Origin: Vibrio hepatarius
Lineage (GTDB): Bacteria; Pseudomonadota; Gammaproteobacteria; Enterobacterales; Vibrionaceae
Assembly (NCBI RefSeq): GCF_011806575.1
Contig: NZ_JAATOO010000006.1
Span: 62,001-126,000 of the forward strand
DNA: 64,000 bases
Direction of reading: 5' to 3'
Shown piece after piece: positions 1 to 7,674 of this stretch (its first letter is position 1; each line of letters starts with the position of its first letter). The notes beneath the pieces were generated by a model, which was not told the DNA's origin, searched no databases, and saw nothing but the letters and a program-made list of their open reading frames with translations. The position numbers and the translations under genes were made by a program.

Positions 1-1
1 T

Positions 2-586
2 GACAATGTGATTGAGCAATACAACGAGCCTAAACAAACCGTAGAAAACGCGGTGAAATACGCTGATTTTGCGTTGGGTGAGTTTGTCGAAAAGGCAAAG
101 AAATCGGATTACTGGGATAATACGGTCTTCGTTGCGATTGCTGACCACGACGCACGCGTGTATGGAACGCAAGCCGTCCCCGTAGAAAACTTCCACATTC
201 CGGCGGTGATCTTTGGTGGTGGTGTGGAGCAAAAGCAGGACGATCGACTGGTTAGTCAGTTAGATATTCCGCCGACATTGTTGTCGTTAGCGGGCATCAG
301 CGCAGAACACCCGATGGTCGGTTATGACCTGACAAAAGACGTTCCAGCCAGTAAGCAACGCGCATTGATGCAACGCGGAAAAACCTTTGCTTGGATGGAT
401 GCAAACCGTGAGGTGATTGTCTTTAAGCCACAAGATGAACCAAAATCTTATCAATATGAAAAAGCGACTCAAGAGTTGACTCCAATTCAAGTAAACTCTG
501 ATAAGCTTTCAATGGCAAACGCGTATGCGTTGTGGGGAAGTTTCGCTTATAAAAATGGTTTATACGCGCAGAAAGAGCAATATTAG
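2..586 (+). CDS. LTA synthase-like sulfatase-fold protein, C-terminal part (5' cut by window)
   Basis: This is the C-terminal end of an alkaline-phosphatase/sulfatase-fold enzyme of the LTA synthase-like (phosphoglycerol transferase) family. The reading frame is open to the left edge, so the GTG at 8 is probably internal. The visible ~190 residues contain the metal-binding stretch FVAIADHDARVYG and the later QLDIPPTLLSLAGI segment, both typical of the end of this fold. The N-terminal membrane helices and catalytic Thr/Ser lie outside the window. In Gram-negatives such enzymes transfer phosphoglycerol or phosphoethanolamine to periplasmic or outer-membrane glycans; the substrate here is unknown. 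A response regulator starts 20 bp downstream on the same strand, which suggests co-transcription and an envelope-stress role (inference). Confidence 0.8.
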   Translation, partial: DNVIEQYNEPKQTVENAVKYADFALGEFVEKAKKSDYWDNTVFVAIADHDARVYGTQAVPVENFHIPAVIFGGGVEQKQDDRLVSQLDIPPTLLSLAGISAEHPMVGYDLTKDVPASKQRALMQRGKTFAWMDANREVIVFKPQDEPKSYQYEKATQELTPIQVNSDKLSMANAYALWGSFAYKNGLYAQKEQY

Positions 587-606
587 ACAGTAGGGAAGCG
601 AGCACA

Positions 607-1278
607 ATGAAGAAGATACTCATCATCGAAGACGATAAAAATGTCGCTAGTGTACTGTGTGACTTTTTTGAATCTTTGCAGGTGGAGTTTGATTACGCAT
701 CGAACGGTAAACTTGGCTTTCAACTGGCGACCGAAGGATGCTTTGATGCGATTGTGCTCGATTTAATGCTGCCGAGAATGAACGGTTTAGAGCTGTGTAA
801 GGCGTTAAGAAGTCAGGGAGTAGATACCCCCGTCTTGATGCTAACGGCTATGGATAGCCGTGAAGACTTGCTTAAAGGCTACGAGTTAGGCGCCGATGAT
901 TACTTAACTAAGCCGTTTGATCTCGAGGTATTAGAAGCGAGGTTACGTGCACTGATCAGACGCTATAAAGGGCTGGTGGCATCAAGTACACTTTCATTTG
1001 GTGAGCTGTGTATTAACCGCAAAGAGAAAGAAGCGTTTCGTGAAGGAGTCCTTCTAAAACTCAACCCAACCAGTTATTCGATTCTGGAGTTATTGTGCCG
1101 CAAGGCTCCGCAAGTGGTGTCAAAGCAAGAAATCGCAAGCTTGTTGTGGGAAGAAGAGGAGATCAACACGGAAGCGCTCAGAGTTCATATCTATCATCTG
1201 CGCAATCAACTCGATAAGCCTTTTTCTACCCAGATGCTGAAAACGGTGCCAAAACAGGGATTCAAACTAGAGGTATAA
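607..1278 (+). CDS. OmpR/PhoB-family response regulator
   Basis: A DNA-binding response regulator of 223 residues, the usual OmpR-family length. The receiver domain covers about residues 1-115, with the acidic pair EDD near the N-terminus, phospho-acceptor Asp52 in IVLDLMLPRMNG and the conserved Lys in YLTKPF. A C-terminal winged-helix domain covers about 125-220 (RVHIYHLRNQLDKPF recognition region). It follows the sulfatase-fold gene by 20 bp and is followed by its presumed partner kinase, so the three probably form one operon. The target genes cannot be read from the sequence; regulation of the upstream envelope enzyme is a reasonable guess. Confidence 0.93.
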   Translation: MKKILIIEDDKNVASVLCDFFESLQVEFDYASNGKLGFQLATEGCFDAIVLDLMLPRMNGLELCKALRSQGVDTPVLMLTAMDSREDLLKGYELGADDYLTKPFDLEVLEARLRALIRRYKGLVASSTLSFGELCINRKEKEAFREGVLLKLNPTSYSILELLCRKAPQVVSKQEIASLLWEEEEINTEALRVHIYHLRNQLDKPFSTQMLKTVPKQGFKLEV

Positions 1279-1282
1279 CGCC

Positions 1283-2560
1283 ATTAACATCATCAGCAAT
1301 ACGACGAAAAGTCTCACGACACGCTTGGCATTGTTTTTTGTCGGCGTGTCTTTATTTATTGGGCTGACGTTTTACTTTATGTTTGTCTTCACCGTAGATT
1401 GGGCTGAAGACGAGGTGGGGGCGAAGAGAATCGCGCTAGATTCTAACGTCGCGGTTGAGCGTTATCTAAATGGTGAAGAAGGGAAGTTGACTATCGACTT
1501 TTTGACCGATGCCTATAATGATTTTGACCTTGTTCCACCGCAATATTTAAAGTATGCGCAAGGCAAACGTTCATTTCACGGCGAAGTGGGTGAAGAAGGT
1601 GACTCGTCGAGAATGCTGTATATCGATGAGTATCAAGACAATGGCGTCACTAAGCCGATTATCTTGATCAGCAAAATAGACGATATTGAATTGAGCGACT
1701 CCGAGTTCGACTTTATCCTCAAAATTGTGCTGGGTGTGTTTGCCTGTTTGATGACTGTCTTTACCATTCTACTTATTCTTTTATCAAACAGTCTCATCTC
1801 GCCATTCAATAGTTTAACCAAGCAGTTTCGGCAAAAAGACAAGAATCGACACTTCTCGGTCAGCCCACATGCGGCGTTAGAGTTTACTCAATTGACCGAA
1901 CAGCTCAATCGGCATAATCAAGAGCTAGTCTCGTTGATCAGTCGAGAGCAAGCGTTTTCCCGTTATACCAGTCATGAGCTTAGAACACCGTTAACCGTCA
2001 TAAAGGGTGCGAGCAGCTTACTGCAGCGCCAAGAGAACAGCCCGTTTCAAGTCAAGCAACTTACCCTGATCAATGAATCTGCAAACCAAATGATGTCGAT
2101 AGTGGATGCGTTGCTTAGCCTTGTTCGCTATGAACGAGATAAAGAAGCCGCTGAGTTCAGGCTCGTAACAGAGAGAGAGCTAGCAAAGATTATTGAAAGC
2201 AATTTCCGCAAGACTCCGTTAGATGAAGTCAGTATAGAGCTTGACGTCAGCGGACAACCGTCGATAAATGCCAGTCATGCCGTGCTCAACATGGTGATTG
2301 GCAACTTGATCCGCAATGCGGCATCTGCCTGCGAGAGTGGCAAAATCACGGTCAAAATGAGCCAAGATTCCATCTCAGTCATGGATGAAGGTATTGGCTT
2401 TATTGATCAGCCGTTTGAAGATGGTCACGGCTTGGGTCTCATTTTAATCGCGGATTTATGCCAGCGCTTTTGTTGGCAATTTACAATACAAAGCGAAGAA
2501 GAAGTGGGTACAGTCGCGACAATCAGCTTCCAATCTAATGATACTCAACCACTAAATTAG
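1283..2560 (+). CDS. Sensor histidine kinase, partner of the preceding regulator
   Basis: A membrane-bound histidine kinase. It has a first transmembrane helix near the N-terminus, a periplasmic stretch of ~105 residues, a second helix, the H-box SHELRTPLTV, an N-box with GNLIRNAAS and a short G-box GHGLGLILI. There is no clear ATG. The best start by context is ATT at 1283, about 8 nt after AGAGG at 1269-1273; it gives a basic N-terminus (NTTKSLTTR) before the helix. TTG at 1325 would begin almost directly in the helix and lacks a Shine-Dalgarno. Only 4 bases separate the regulator stop from the ATT, consistent with coupling. The ligand is unknown. Confidence 0.88.
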   Translation: MNIISNTTKSLTTRLALFFVGVSLFIGLTFYFMFVFTVDWAEDEVGAKRIALDSNVAVERYLNGEEGKLTIDFLTDAYNDFDLVPPQYLKYAQGKRSFHGEVGEEGDSSRMLYIDEYQDNGVTKPIILISKIDDIELSDSEFDFILKIVLGVFACLMTVFTILLILLSNSLISPFNSLTKQFRQKDKNRHFSVSPHAALEFTQLTEQLNRHNQELVSLISREQAFSRYTSHELRTPLTVIKGASSLLQRQENSPFQVKQLTLINESANQMMSIVDALLSLVRYERDKEAAEFRLVTERELAKIIESNFRKTPLDEVSIELDVSGQPSINASHAVLNMVIGNLIRNAASACESGKITVKMSQDSISVMDEGIGFIDQPFEDGHGLGLILIADLCQRFCWQFTIQSEEEVGTVATISFQSNDTQPLN

Positions 2561-2566
2561 GTAGAT

Positions 2567-2983
2567 ATGAAACAGAATATTGTCCATATCGCACTAGTCG
2601 TTAATGATTATGACGAAGCGATAGACTTTTACGTGAACAAGTTAAAATTCGAGTTAATCGAAGATACGTATCAGCCTGAACAAGACAAGCGCTGGGTTGT
2701 GGTCGCGCCGCCTAACTCGCATGGTGTGACCTTGTTGTTGGCAAGAGCCTCTAAAGCAGAACAACTTGATTTTATTGGTAATCAAGCTGGTGGTCGTGTG
2801 TTTTTGTTTCTTAGTACCGATGATTTTTGGCGTGACTATGAATATATGAGGTCAATTGGGATTAATTTTATCCGCGAACCTAAAGTTCAAGAATATGGCA
2901 CTGTCGCGGTATTCGAAGATTTATATGGCAACCTATGGGATCTGATACAATACGCACCAGAACATCCTATGGTGCAAAGATAG
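2567..2983 (+). CDS. VOC-superfamily (glyoxalase/bleomycin-resistance fold) protein
   Basis: A 138-residue cytosolic protein with paired beta-alpha-beta-beta-beta modules of the vicinal-oxygen-chelate fold. It opens with IVHIALVVNDYDEAIDFYVNKL and ends with TVAVFEDLYGNLWDLIQ, where the His near residue 7 and the late Glu/Asp are usual metal ligands. Family members act as glyoxalases, fosfomycin or bleomycin resistance proteins or dioxygenases; the substrate cannot be assigned here. It starts 6 bp after the kinase stop and may be read through from that operon. A small hairpin follows at 3018-3043. Confidence 0.88.
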   Translation: MKQNIVHIALVVNDYDEAIDFYVNKLKFELIEDTYQPEQDKRWVVVAPPNSHGVTLLLARASKAEQLDFIGNQAGGRVFLFLSTDDFWRDYEYMRSIGINFIREPKVQEYGTVAVFEDLYGNLWDLIQYAPEHPMVQR

Positions 2984-3017
2984 CTAAAGATAGTCGTATT
3001 ACACCCTGAGAAAAAGA

Positions 3018-3043
3018 GTGGCTTAACCGCTACGTAAAGCCAC
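3018..3043. terminator. Hairpin after VOC gene (weak terminator candidate)
   Basis: GTGGCTT at 3018-3024 pairs with AAGCCAC at 3037-3043. There is no good U-tract, so it is only a weak terminator. A second hairpin (GTTAGGGC 3074-3081 / GCCCTAAC 3090-3097) covers the end of the convergent azlD gene. Confidence 0.35.
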
Positions 3044-3082
3044 ATCGAAATGGGAGTTAAATGGTTCAATGTGGTTAGGGCG

Positions 3083-3391
3083 TTACATTGCCCTAACTAA
3101 AGCTGCCGCTATTAGACCAGCAGAAATTGCTGGTAGCGGTTTTTTCCATACTAGCATCACAACCGCTGTGGAGAGCAGTGCCATTCTAGCGCCAGCGTCA
3201 CCTTCAACTGCTAAGGGCGCAAGGAGAGCGACTAACACAGAGCCAGACATCGCGGTGATAAACTGCTGAACGCGGTAGCCAATCGGGATAAATGACATCA
3301 CAAAGACGCCGCCCCAGCGAGTGACCAAGGTTACTAACGCCATAGCGAAAATGATTAAGATCGTGCCACCGTCTGTGGTTTCAATATTCAT
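3083..3391 (-). CDS. azlD: AzlD-family branched-chain amino-acid exporter small subunit
   Basis: A 102-residue protein with three to four hydrophobic helices and the motif ALVTLVTRWGG typical of AzlD/YgaH proteins. AzlD works with AzlC as a two-component inner-membrane exporter of branched-chain amino acids (YgaZH exports valine in E. coli). Its start ATG overlaps the azlC stop by 4 bp (ATGA), indicating translational coupling. Location 3 kb from the leucine/valine degradation operons may be functional or coincidental. Substrate specificity is inferred from the family only. Confidence 0.9.
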   Translation of the reverse strand: MNIETTDGGTILIIFAMALVTLVTRWGGVFVMSFIPIGYRVQQFITAMSGSVLVALLAPLAVEGDAGARMALLSTAVVMLVWKKPLPAISAGLIAAALVRAM

Positions 3392-4119
3392 TTTTTCTTC
3401 TCCGTCCAGAACGCGCCAAGTGTTCCACCTGCTAAAGCGCCGACAACCACGTGAGTGTTTTCAGGCAAGTACCAATAAGCTAAGAGAGAAGAGCCTGCGG
3501 CGACTGACCAAATAACGAAAATACGTAAGTTCTTAGGTCCGACTGCAACCATAGAGAGCAGGAAACAACCCATCACCATATCTAATCCAAGGCTAACAGG
3601 GTCTTTGATTGCATTACCAAAATAGAAGCCGAGCCAAGTGCCGACTATCCAGAATGACCAAAGCGCGATACCCCCACCAAGCAGTAAACCTAGCCCTGGT
3701 TCTTTACGTCCAAACGCATTCATCGACAACGCCCAATTGGCGTCAGATGCAAACAACATCACACCGTATCGTTTGGCTGGTGAGAGGTGACGCAACCAAG
3801 GGTAGAGCGTGGCTCCCATTAATAAGTGGCGTGCGTTTATGGCGAATACGGTAATCAAAACGGGGACTAACGGAACCTGTGCGCCCCACATTTCTAGCGT
3901 CGCAAACTGAGATGCACCGGCAAACACCAGTGTGCTCATCAGCATGATAGGAAAAGGTTCTAAGCCTGTTTGTACGGCCGCGACACCAAAGGCGATACCA
4001 AAAATGACGACGAAAAATGAGAGGGGTACCAGTTGCGTGAAGCCTTGCCAGACGTCTTTTCGAGTAAACAGATGAAGCTGGTCTAATTCAGCTCCTCCAT
4101 TTGCTGCATTACTTTGCAT
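3388..4119 (-). CDS. azlC: AzlC-family branched-chain amino-acid exporter large subunit
   Basis: A 243-residue integral membrane protein with several predicted helices. It has the family features FGIAFGVAAVQTGL near residues 40-55 and FAGASQFATLEMW near 68-80, which are typical AzlC/YgaZ motifs. It forms the main channel of the AzlCD exporter. It lies immediately upstream of azlD and overlaps it by 4 bp. The first ~25 residues (asparagine- and charge-rich) are cytoplasmic. Upstream sequence 4120-4200 is AT-rich and probably holds the promoter, but no specific operator was recognised. Confidence 0.92.
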   Translation of the reverse strand: MQSNAANGGAELDQLHLFTRKDVWQGFTQLVPLSFFVVIFGIAFGVAAVQTGLEPFPIMLMSTLVFAGASQFATLEMWGAQVPLVPVLITVFAINARHLLMGATLYPWLRHLSPAKRYGVMLFASDANWALSMNAFGRKEPGLGLLLGGGIALWSFWIVGTWLGFYFGNAIKDPVSLGLDMVMGCFLLSMVAVGPKNLRIFVIWSVAAGSSLLAYWYLPENTHVVVGALAGGTLGAFWTEKKK

Positions 4120-4317
4120 GTAGTGTCCTAGTTATTTGAAGCGAATTGAATATCAAAGCTCGTTTTATACGAGTCGGTTATATGTATGTTGTATCAGTAT
4201 CTACGAATCGATAACAATTTCAAAATTATTCGTGCTACAGAGGTGTAATGAGTGAGTTTTGTCTTGCAAGAGGAAAAAGAAGTAGAGGAATAGACTGGGA
4301 ACTAAGAGGGCTCTCCT

Positions 4318-4343
4318 GGTGCAAAGTACTCTGCCTTTGCACC
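4318..4343 (-). terminator. Hairpin downstream of rnk
   Basis: GGTGCAAAG (4318-4326) and CTTTGCACC (4335-4343) form a 9-bp perfect stem with an 8-nt loop, 14 bp after the rnk stop. The U-tract on the minus strand is poor, so termination efficiency is uncertain. Confidence 0.45.
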
Positions 4344-4357
4344 TGGAACTCTGAGGG

Positions 4358-4765
4358 TTAGCGGTTTAGAGCACCACAACGCTCAGGCTGATAAATGACA
4401 TCGACAATTTCGATCGTTTTAGTTTGTTTGTTCGGCATCGGCCAAGCGAGCTGTTGACCAACAGACAGCCCGATAAGCGCGCTACCAACAGGAGCAAAGA
4501 TGGACACATCATCGCTGCTTTTTAGCTCAGACGGATAGACCAATGTTTTTGTCATGGTCTTGTCGCTGTCGGTAAACTTAAACACTACCGTTGAATTCAT
4601 GGTGACCACGTTTGGTGGCATTTCATTTGGCTCAAGCACCGTAGCACGATCCAGTTCTGTATCAAGTTGGACAAGATCGTTCGCGAGGTTGGGCATTTTA
4701 TCCAGCAACGCGGTAATTCTGTTCATGTCTAGACTTGAAATGTAGATCGAGTTGTTATCAGACAT
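4358..4765 (-). CDS. rnk: Rnk, GreA-C-domain nucleoside diphosphate kinase regulator
   Basis: A 135-residue protein of the Rnk family: an N-terminal coiled-coil-like segment (about residues 10-45) followed by a GreA/GreB C-terminal FKBP-like domain (VVTMNSTVVFKFTD ... VYPSELKSSDDVSIFAPVGSALIGLSVGQQLAWPM). Rnk binds RNA polymerase near the secondary channel and was named for its influence on nucleoside diphosphate kinase levels. It is monocistronic. The SD is GGGAG about 8 nt before the ATG. Upstream on the same strand lies a terminator-like hairpin at 4786-4811 and a 9-bp inverted repeat at 4835-4858, suggesting leader-level control (inference). Confidence 0.9.
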   Translation of the reverse strand: MSDNNSIYISSLDMNRITALLDKMPNLANDLVQLDTELDRATVLEPNEMPPNVVTMNSTVVFKFTDSDKTMTKTLVYPSELKSSDDVSIFAPVGSALIGLSVGQQLAWPMPNKQTKTIEIVDVIYQPERCGALNR

Positions 4766-4785
4766 TTTGAAACTCCCAAATAAAA

Positions 4786-4811
4786 GGCCGCCTCATAAAA
4801 TGGGACGGCTT
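4786..4811 (-). promoter_or_regulatory. Terminator-like hairpin in rnk leader
   Basis: On the minus strand GCCGTCC-CAT pairs with ATG-AGGCGGC (one mismatch, one wobble, loop TTT) and is followed by CTTTTA, i.e. an intrinsic-terminator layout ending ~16 nt before the rnk start codon. It could be an attenuator or the end of a short leader RNA. Confidence 0.4.
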
Positions 4812-4834
4812 CATATCTGTATCAATGTATAAAT

Positions 4835-4858
4835 TGCATGACAAATTTGTGTCATGCA
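4835..4858. repeat. Inverted repeat upstream of rnk (possible operator)
   Basis: TGCATGACA and TGTCATGCA are separated by 6 nt, a perfect 9-bp inverted repeat. It overlaps a possible minus-strand -35 element (TTGTCA). It might be an operator site; no regulator was recognised. Confidence 0.4.
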
Positions 4859-5024
4859 GACCAAAGTTTTGATTCTAGTTCTTATGCAACACGTTTGCCA
4901 GCAAAAGATATTTATTGAGTTAGTAGAAACTTTTACTGCTGAGAAGTGTTAACCAGTGCTCAATGACGGCTAAGCGTAAATATTGTATAACGACCTAACT
5001 GAGTCACTGAATCGAAACATCGTC

Positions 5025-5732
5025 ATGGAAGACAGCTTAACTATCAGAGCGTACAGCAAACAACGTCGTGGGCATGCGCACACTCATCATCAATTGGTAC
5101 TGCCAGTCCTCGGTTCGATCAATATCGAGCTTGAAGGTTATCAAGGCAAAGTGTCAGTGGGTGAATGCGTGGTGATTCAGTCTGGTCAGTTTCATCATTT
5201 CAGAGCGGATGAAGCGGCGCGATTTATTGTCGCCGACTTGAATAGTTTGCCTGAAAACCTATTGAGTATGGAGTCTCTGGTTTTTTCGATTTCTAGCCCG
5301 TTGAGGAGCTACCTTTCTTTTATTGAACAACAATTGGAGCACCAAGTTGATTGCACAATCGAGCATGCGATGGTGGTGATGTTTTCGATGTTGTTGGCTC
5401 AGCAACAAGCAGATGAACAACTTGACCCGCGAATTCGAGCCGTCATCCAGCATATTCAAAATGACCTGTCTCTTCATTTTGCGATTGAGGACTTAGCCAA
5501 AGTGGCGTGTTTGAGTCCGACCCAGTTTAAAAAGCTATTTCGCCAAGCCTGCAGAACGAGCGTGCTCCAGTTCGTGACCAAACAAAGAATGGAAAAAGCC
5601 AAAGCGCTGTTAACGCACACTGATATGCCTGTTCAGTTAGTTGCAGAGCAGGTTGGCTACAATGATGTGTCGGCATTCAGCCGGCGCTTTTCGGCCTTTT
5701 TTGGTCGCTCTCCTCGCCAAGTACGCAGTTAA
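5025..5732 (+). CDS. AraC-family transcriptional regulator
   Basis: A 235-residue regulator with an N-terminal cupin sensor (about residues 20-90; HAHTHHQLVLPVLG, VSVGECVVIQSGQFHHF) and a C-terminal pair of helix-turn-helix motifs (about 150-235; DLAKVACLSPTQFKKLFRQ and VAEQVGYNDVSAFSRRFSAFFGRSPRQVR). ATG 5025 is chosen because homologues begin near MEDSLTIRAYS; a TTG at 4983 would add 14 residues and has no better ribosome-binding site. The EamA transporter gene begins 99 bp downstream on the same strand and is the likely target (inference). Cupin-type AraC proteins of this size often sense amino acids or small aromatics. Confidence 0.9.
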   Translation: MEDSLTIRAYSKQRRGHAHTHHQLVLPVLGSINIELEGYQGKVSVGECVVIQSGQFHHFRADEAARFIVADLNSLPENLLSMESLVFSISSPLRSYLSFIEQQLEHQVDCTIEHAMVVMFSMLLAQQQADEQLDPRIRAVIQHIQNDLSLHFAIEDLAKVACLSPTQFKKLFRQACRTSVLQFVTKQRMEKAKALLTHTDMPVQLVAEQVGYNDVSAFSRRFSAFFGRSPRQVRS

Positions 5733-5831
5733 TTGAGTCTGCTCAAACAAGCATAGCGTCTTATCTGCAAAGTATCTAAAGTGAGTTTTGATTAACCTTG
5801 AAGTTAGAAATGGACGAGCTCAGGGACCAAA

Positions 5832-6773
5832 ATGAAGCATCAAACAACCAATCACAAAGCAGAGGCTTATGGAATCAGTGCGGTCTTGTTTGCGTCTTTG
5901 CTGTGGGGAACGACAGGGACGGCTGCTTCGTTTGCACCGTCAATTAGTCCATTGGCTGTCGGCGCATTTTCAATGGGAGTTGGTGGCCTGTTGCTGGCTG
6001 TCGTTGCTTTTCGAAACCTCGCAAGAGAGCGCCGGCTTATAGCCGCAAACTTTAAAATTCTACTGTTTGGCGCGCTGGCATTGGCGGTTTATCCAATGGC
6101 ATTTTATAGCTCGATGCGGCTATCTGGAGTGGCGATCGGAACGGTCGTTTCCATCGCAAGTGCACCATTTTTTGTTGCCGCTCTAGAGCGACTGTTTAGC
6201 AAAAATAACCAAATTGACCGACGTTGGATCTATAGCTTGTTGTTAGGTACGGTTGGTATTGCTCTGCTCACGTTTGCTGAGCCAGCGAGCCAAACTGCCG
6301 AAGAGACGACTTATCACTATTTAGGTATTCTTCTCGGTCTGGTTGCTGGGTTGTCATACGCTCTTTATGCTTGGGCGGCGAAGGAGTTGATTACTCATGG
6401 CGTCAGCTCAACATCTGCGATGGGCAGTATTTTTGGCTGCGGTGCGATGCTATTGCTGCCGACATTGCTATTTACAGGTGGGAACTTATTTGCAACCACC
6501 ACCAATACCGCAGTGGTAGTTTATATGGCCTTGATCCCGATGTTTATCGGTTACGTGTGTTTTGGCTACGGCCTAAGAGTCGTCGCGGCCAGTAAAGCGA
6601 GCCTGCTTACTTTGTTTGAACCAGCGGTAGCTGCGGTGTTTGCGGTGGTTGTGGTCGGTGAGCATATTACGGTTTCTGGCTGGATTGGCGTGCTGTTGAT
6701 CATGGGGTGTCTGTTCCTTCAATCATACAAGCCAGCGCCAAAACAATCTGATACTAATGAAGTTACTTGTTGA
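5832..6773 (+). CDS. EamA/DMT-family inner-membrane transporter
   Basis: A 313-residue protein with ten predicted hydrophobic helices arranged as two EamA repeats: about residues 15-150 (AVLFASLLWGTTGTAASFAP) and 165-300, with the late motif ASLLTLFEPAVAAVFAVVVVGE typical of the second repeat. DMT-family members export amino acids or other metabolites. It follows an AraC regulator, a common local pair. Its 3' end overlaps the 3' end of the convergent HMG-CoA lyase gene by 11 bp, so neither has room for its own terminator between them. The substrate is unknown. Confidence 0.9.
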   Translation: MKHQTTNHKAEAYGISAVLFASLLWGTTGTAASFAPSISPLAVGAFSMGVGGLLLAVVAFRNLARERRLIAANFKILLFGALALAVYPMAFYSSMRLSGVAIGTVVSIASAPFFVAALERLFSKNNQIDRRWIYSLLLGTVGIALLTFAEPASQTAEETTYHYLGILLGLVAGLSYALYAWAAKELITHGVSSTSAMGSIFGCGAMLLLPTLLFTGGNLFATTTNTAVVVYMALIPMFIGYVCFGYGLRVVAASKASLLTLFEPAVAAVFAVVVVGEHITVSGWIGVLLIMGCLFLQSYKPAPKQSDTNEVTC

Positions 6774-7674
6774 GTGCGCGTAGCGCCAGCGAGACTTTAG
6801 ACGTTGGTTGGCGCTTGAGCACGTCGCTGATCTGCCAACCGGCGCGCGCTACTTGTTGTAAATTGACACCTGTGGGGATGTTTAGTCCTTCGCATAGGTA
6901 GAGCACATCTTCAGTGGCGACATTTCCCGACGAGCCGTGAGCGTAAGGGCAGCCGCCTAAACCCGCGACACTGCTATCCACTACGCTGATTCCCATCTGC
7001 AGAGCTTGGTAAATGTTAGCAAGAGCCTGCCCCCAAGTATCATGAAAGTGCACTGCAAGTTGATTTAGCGGTACTTGAGTCATCACGGCTTCTAGCATGC
7101 GCGCGACTTTAACTGGTGTACCAGTGCCTATGGTGTCGCCGAGCGAAATTTCATAGCAGCCTAAATCGAGCAATGCTTTTGCTACTTTCGCGACATTGTT
7201 AGGATGAATGGGTCCGTCATACGGGCAATCAACCACACAAGAGAGATAGCCACGCACCGGGATATTTTTTGCTTTGGCTTGTGCAATCACAGGTGCAAAC
7301 CGCTTGATGCTTTCTTCAATCGAGCAGTTAATATTGTGATGGCAAAACCCTTGCGAGGCGGAAGTAAATACGGCGACTTGGTTAGCATTCGCTCTAAGAG
7401 CTTTCTCAAACCCGATAAGATTCGGGGTCAGAGCAGAATAGATGACGCTGGGTTCGCGATTGATCGCCGACATTACCTCATACGAATCCGCCATTTGCGG
7501 CACCCACTTGGCAGAAACAAACGACCCCGCTTCAATGTGTTTTAAGCCCGAAGCAGACAAGTTGTTTATCAGGTCAACTTTTGCCTGAGTCGAGACAGAT
7601 TTTTCATTTTGTAGACCATCACGAGCACCGACTTCAACAATGGTGACCGACTTGGGCAGTGCGCGGCTAGTCAT
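6763..7674 (-). CDS. liuE: Hydroxymethylglutaryl-CoA lyase
   Basis: A 303-residue TIM-barrel lyase of the HMGL-like family. It cleaves 3-hydroxy-3-methylglutaryl-CoA to acetoacetate and acetyl-CoA, the last step of leucine catabolism. Visible motifs are VEVGARDGLQNE near the N-terminus, HFHDTWGQALAN (metal-binding His pair) and AGLGGCPYAHGSSGNVATED, which includes the catalytic Cys of the family signature. ATG 7674 is chosen because the conserved N-terminus starts there; an upstream extension would read through the preceding gene. It overlaps the preceding liuC by 8 bp, so the two are translationally coupled. Normally liuD separates these two genes; here it is absent. Confidence 0.93.
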   Translation of the reverse strand: MTSRALPKSVTIVEVGARDGLQNEKSVSTQAKVDLINNLSASGLKHIEAGSFVSAKWVPQMADSYEVMSAINREPSVIYSALTPNLIGFEKALRANANQVAVFTSASQGFCHHNINCSIEESIKRFAPVIAQAKAKNIPVRGYLSCVVDCPYDGPIHPNNVAKVAKALLDLGCYEISLGDTIGTGTPVKVARMLEAVMTQVPLNQLAVHFHDTWGQALANIYQALQMGISVVDSSVAGLGGCPYAHGSSGNVATEDVLYLCEGLNIPTGVNLQQVARAGWQISDVLKRQPTSKVSLALRALNK

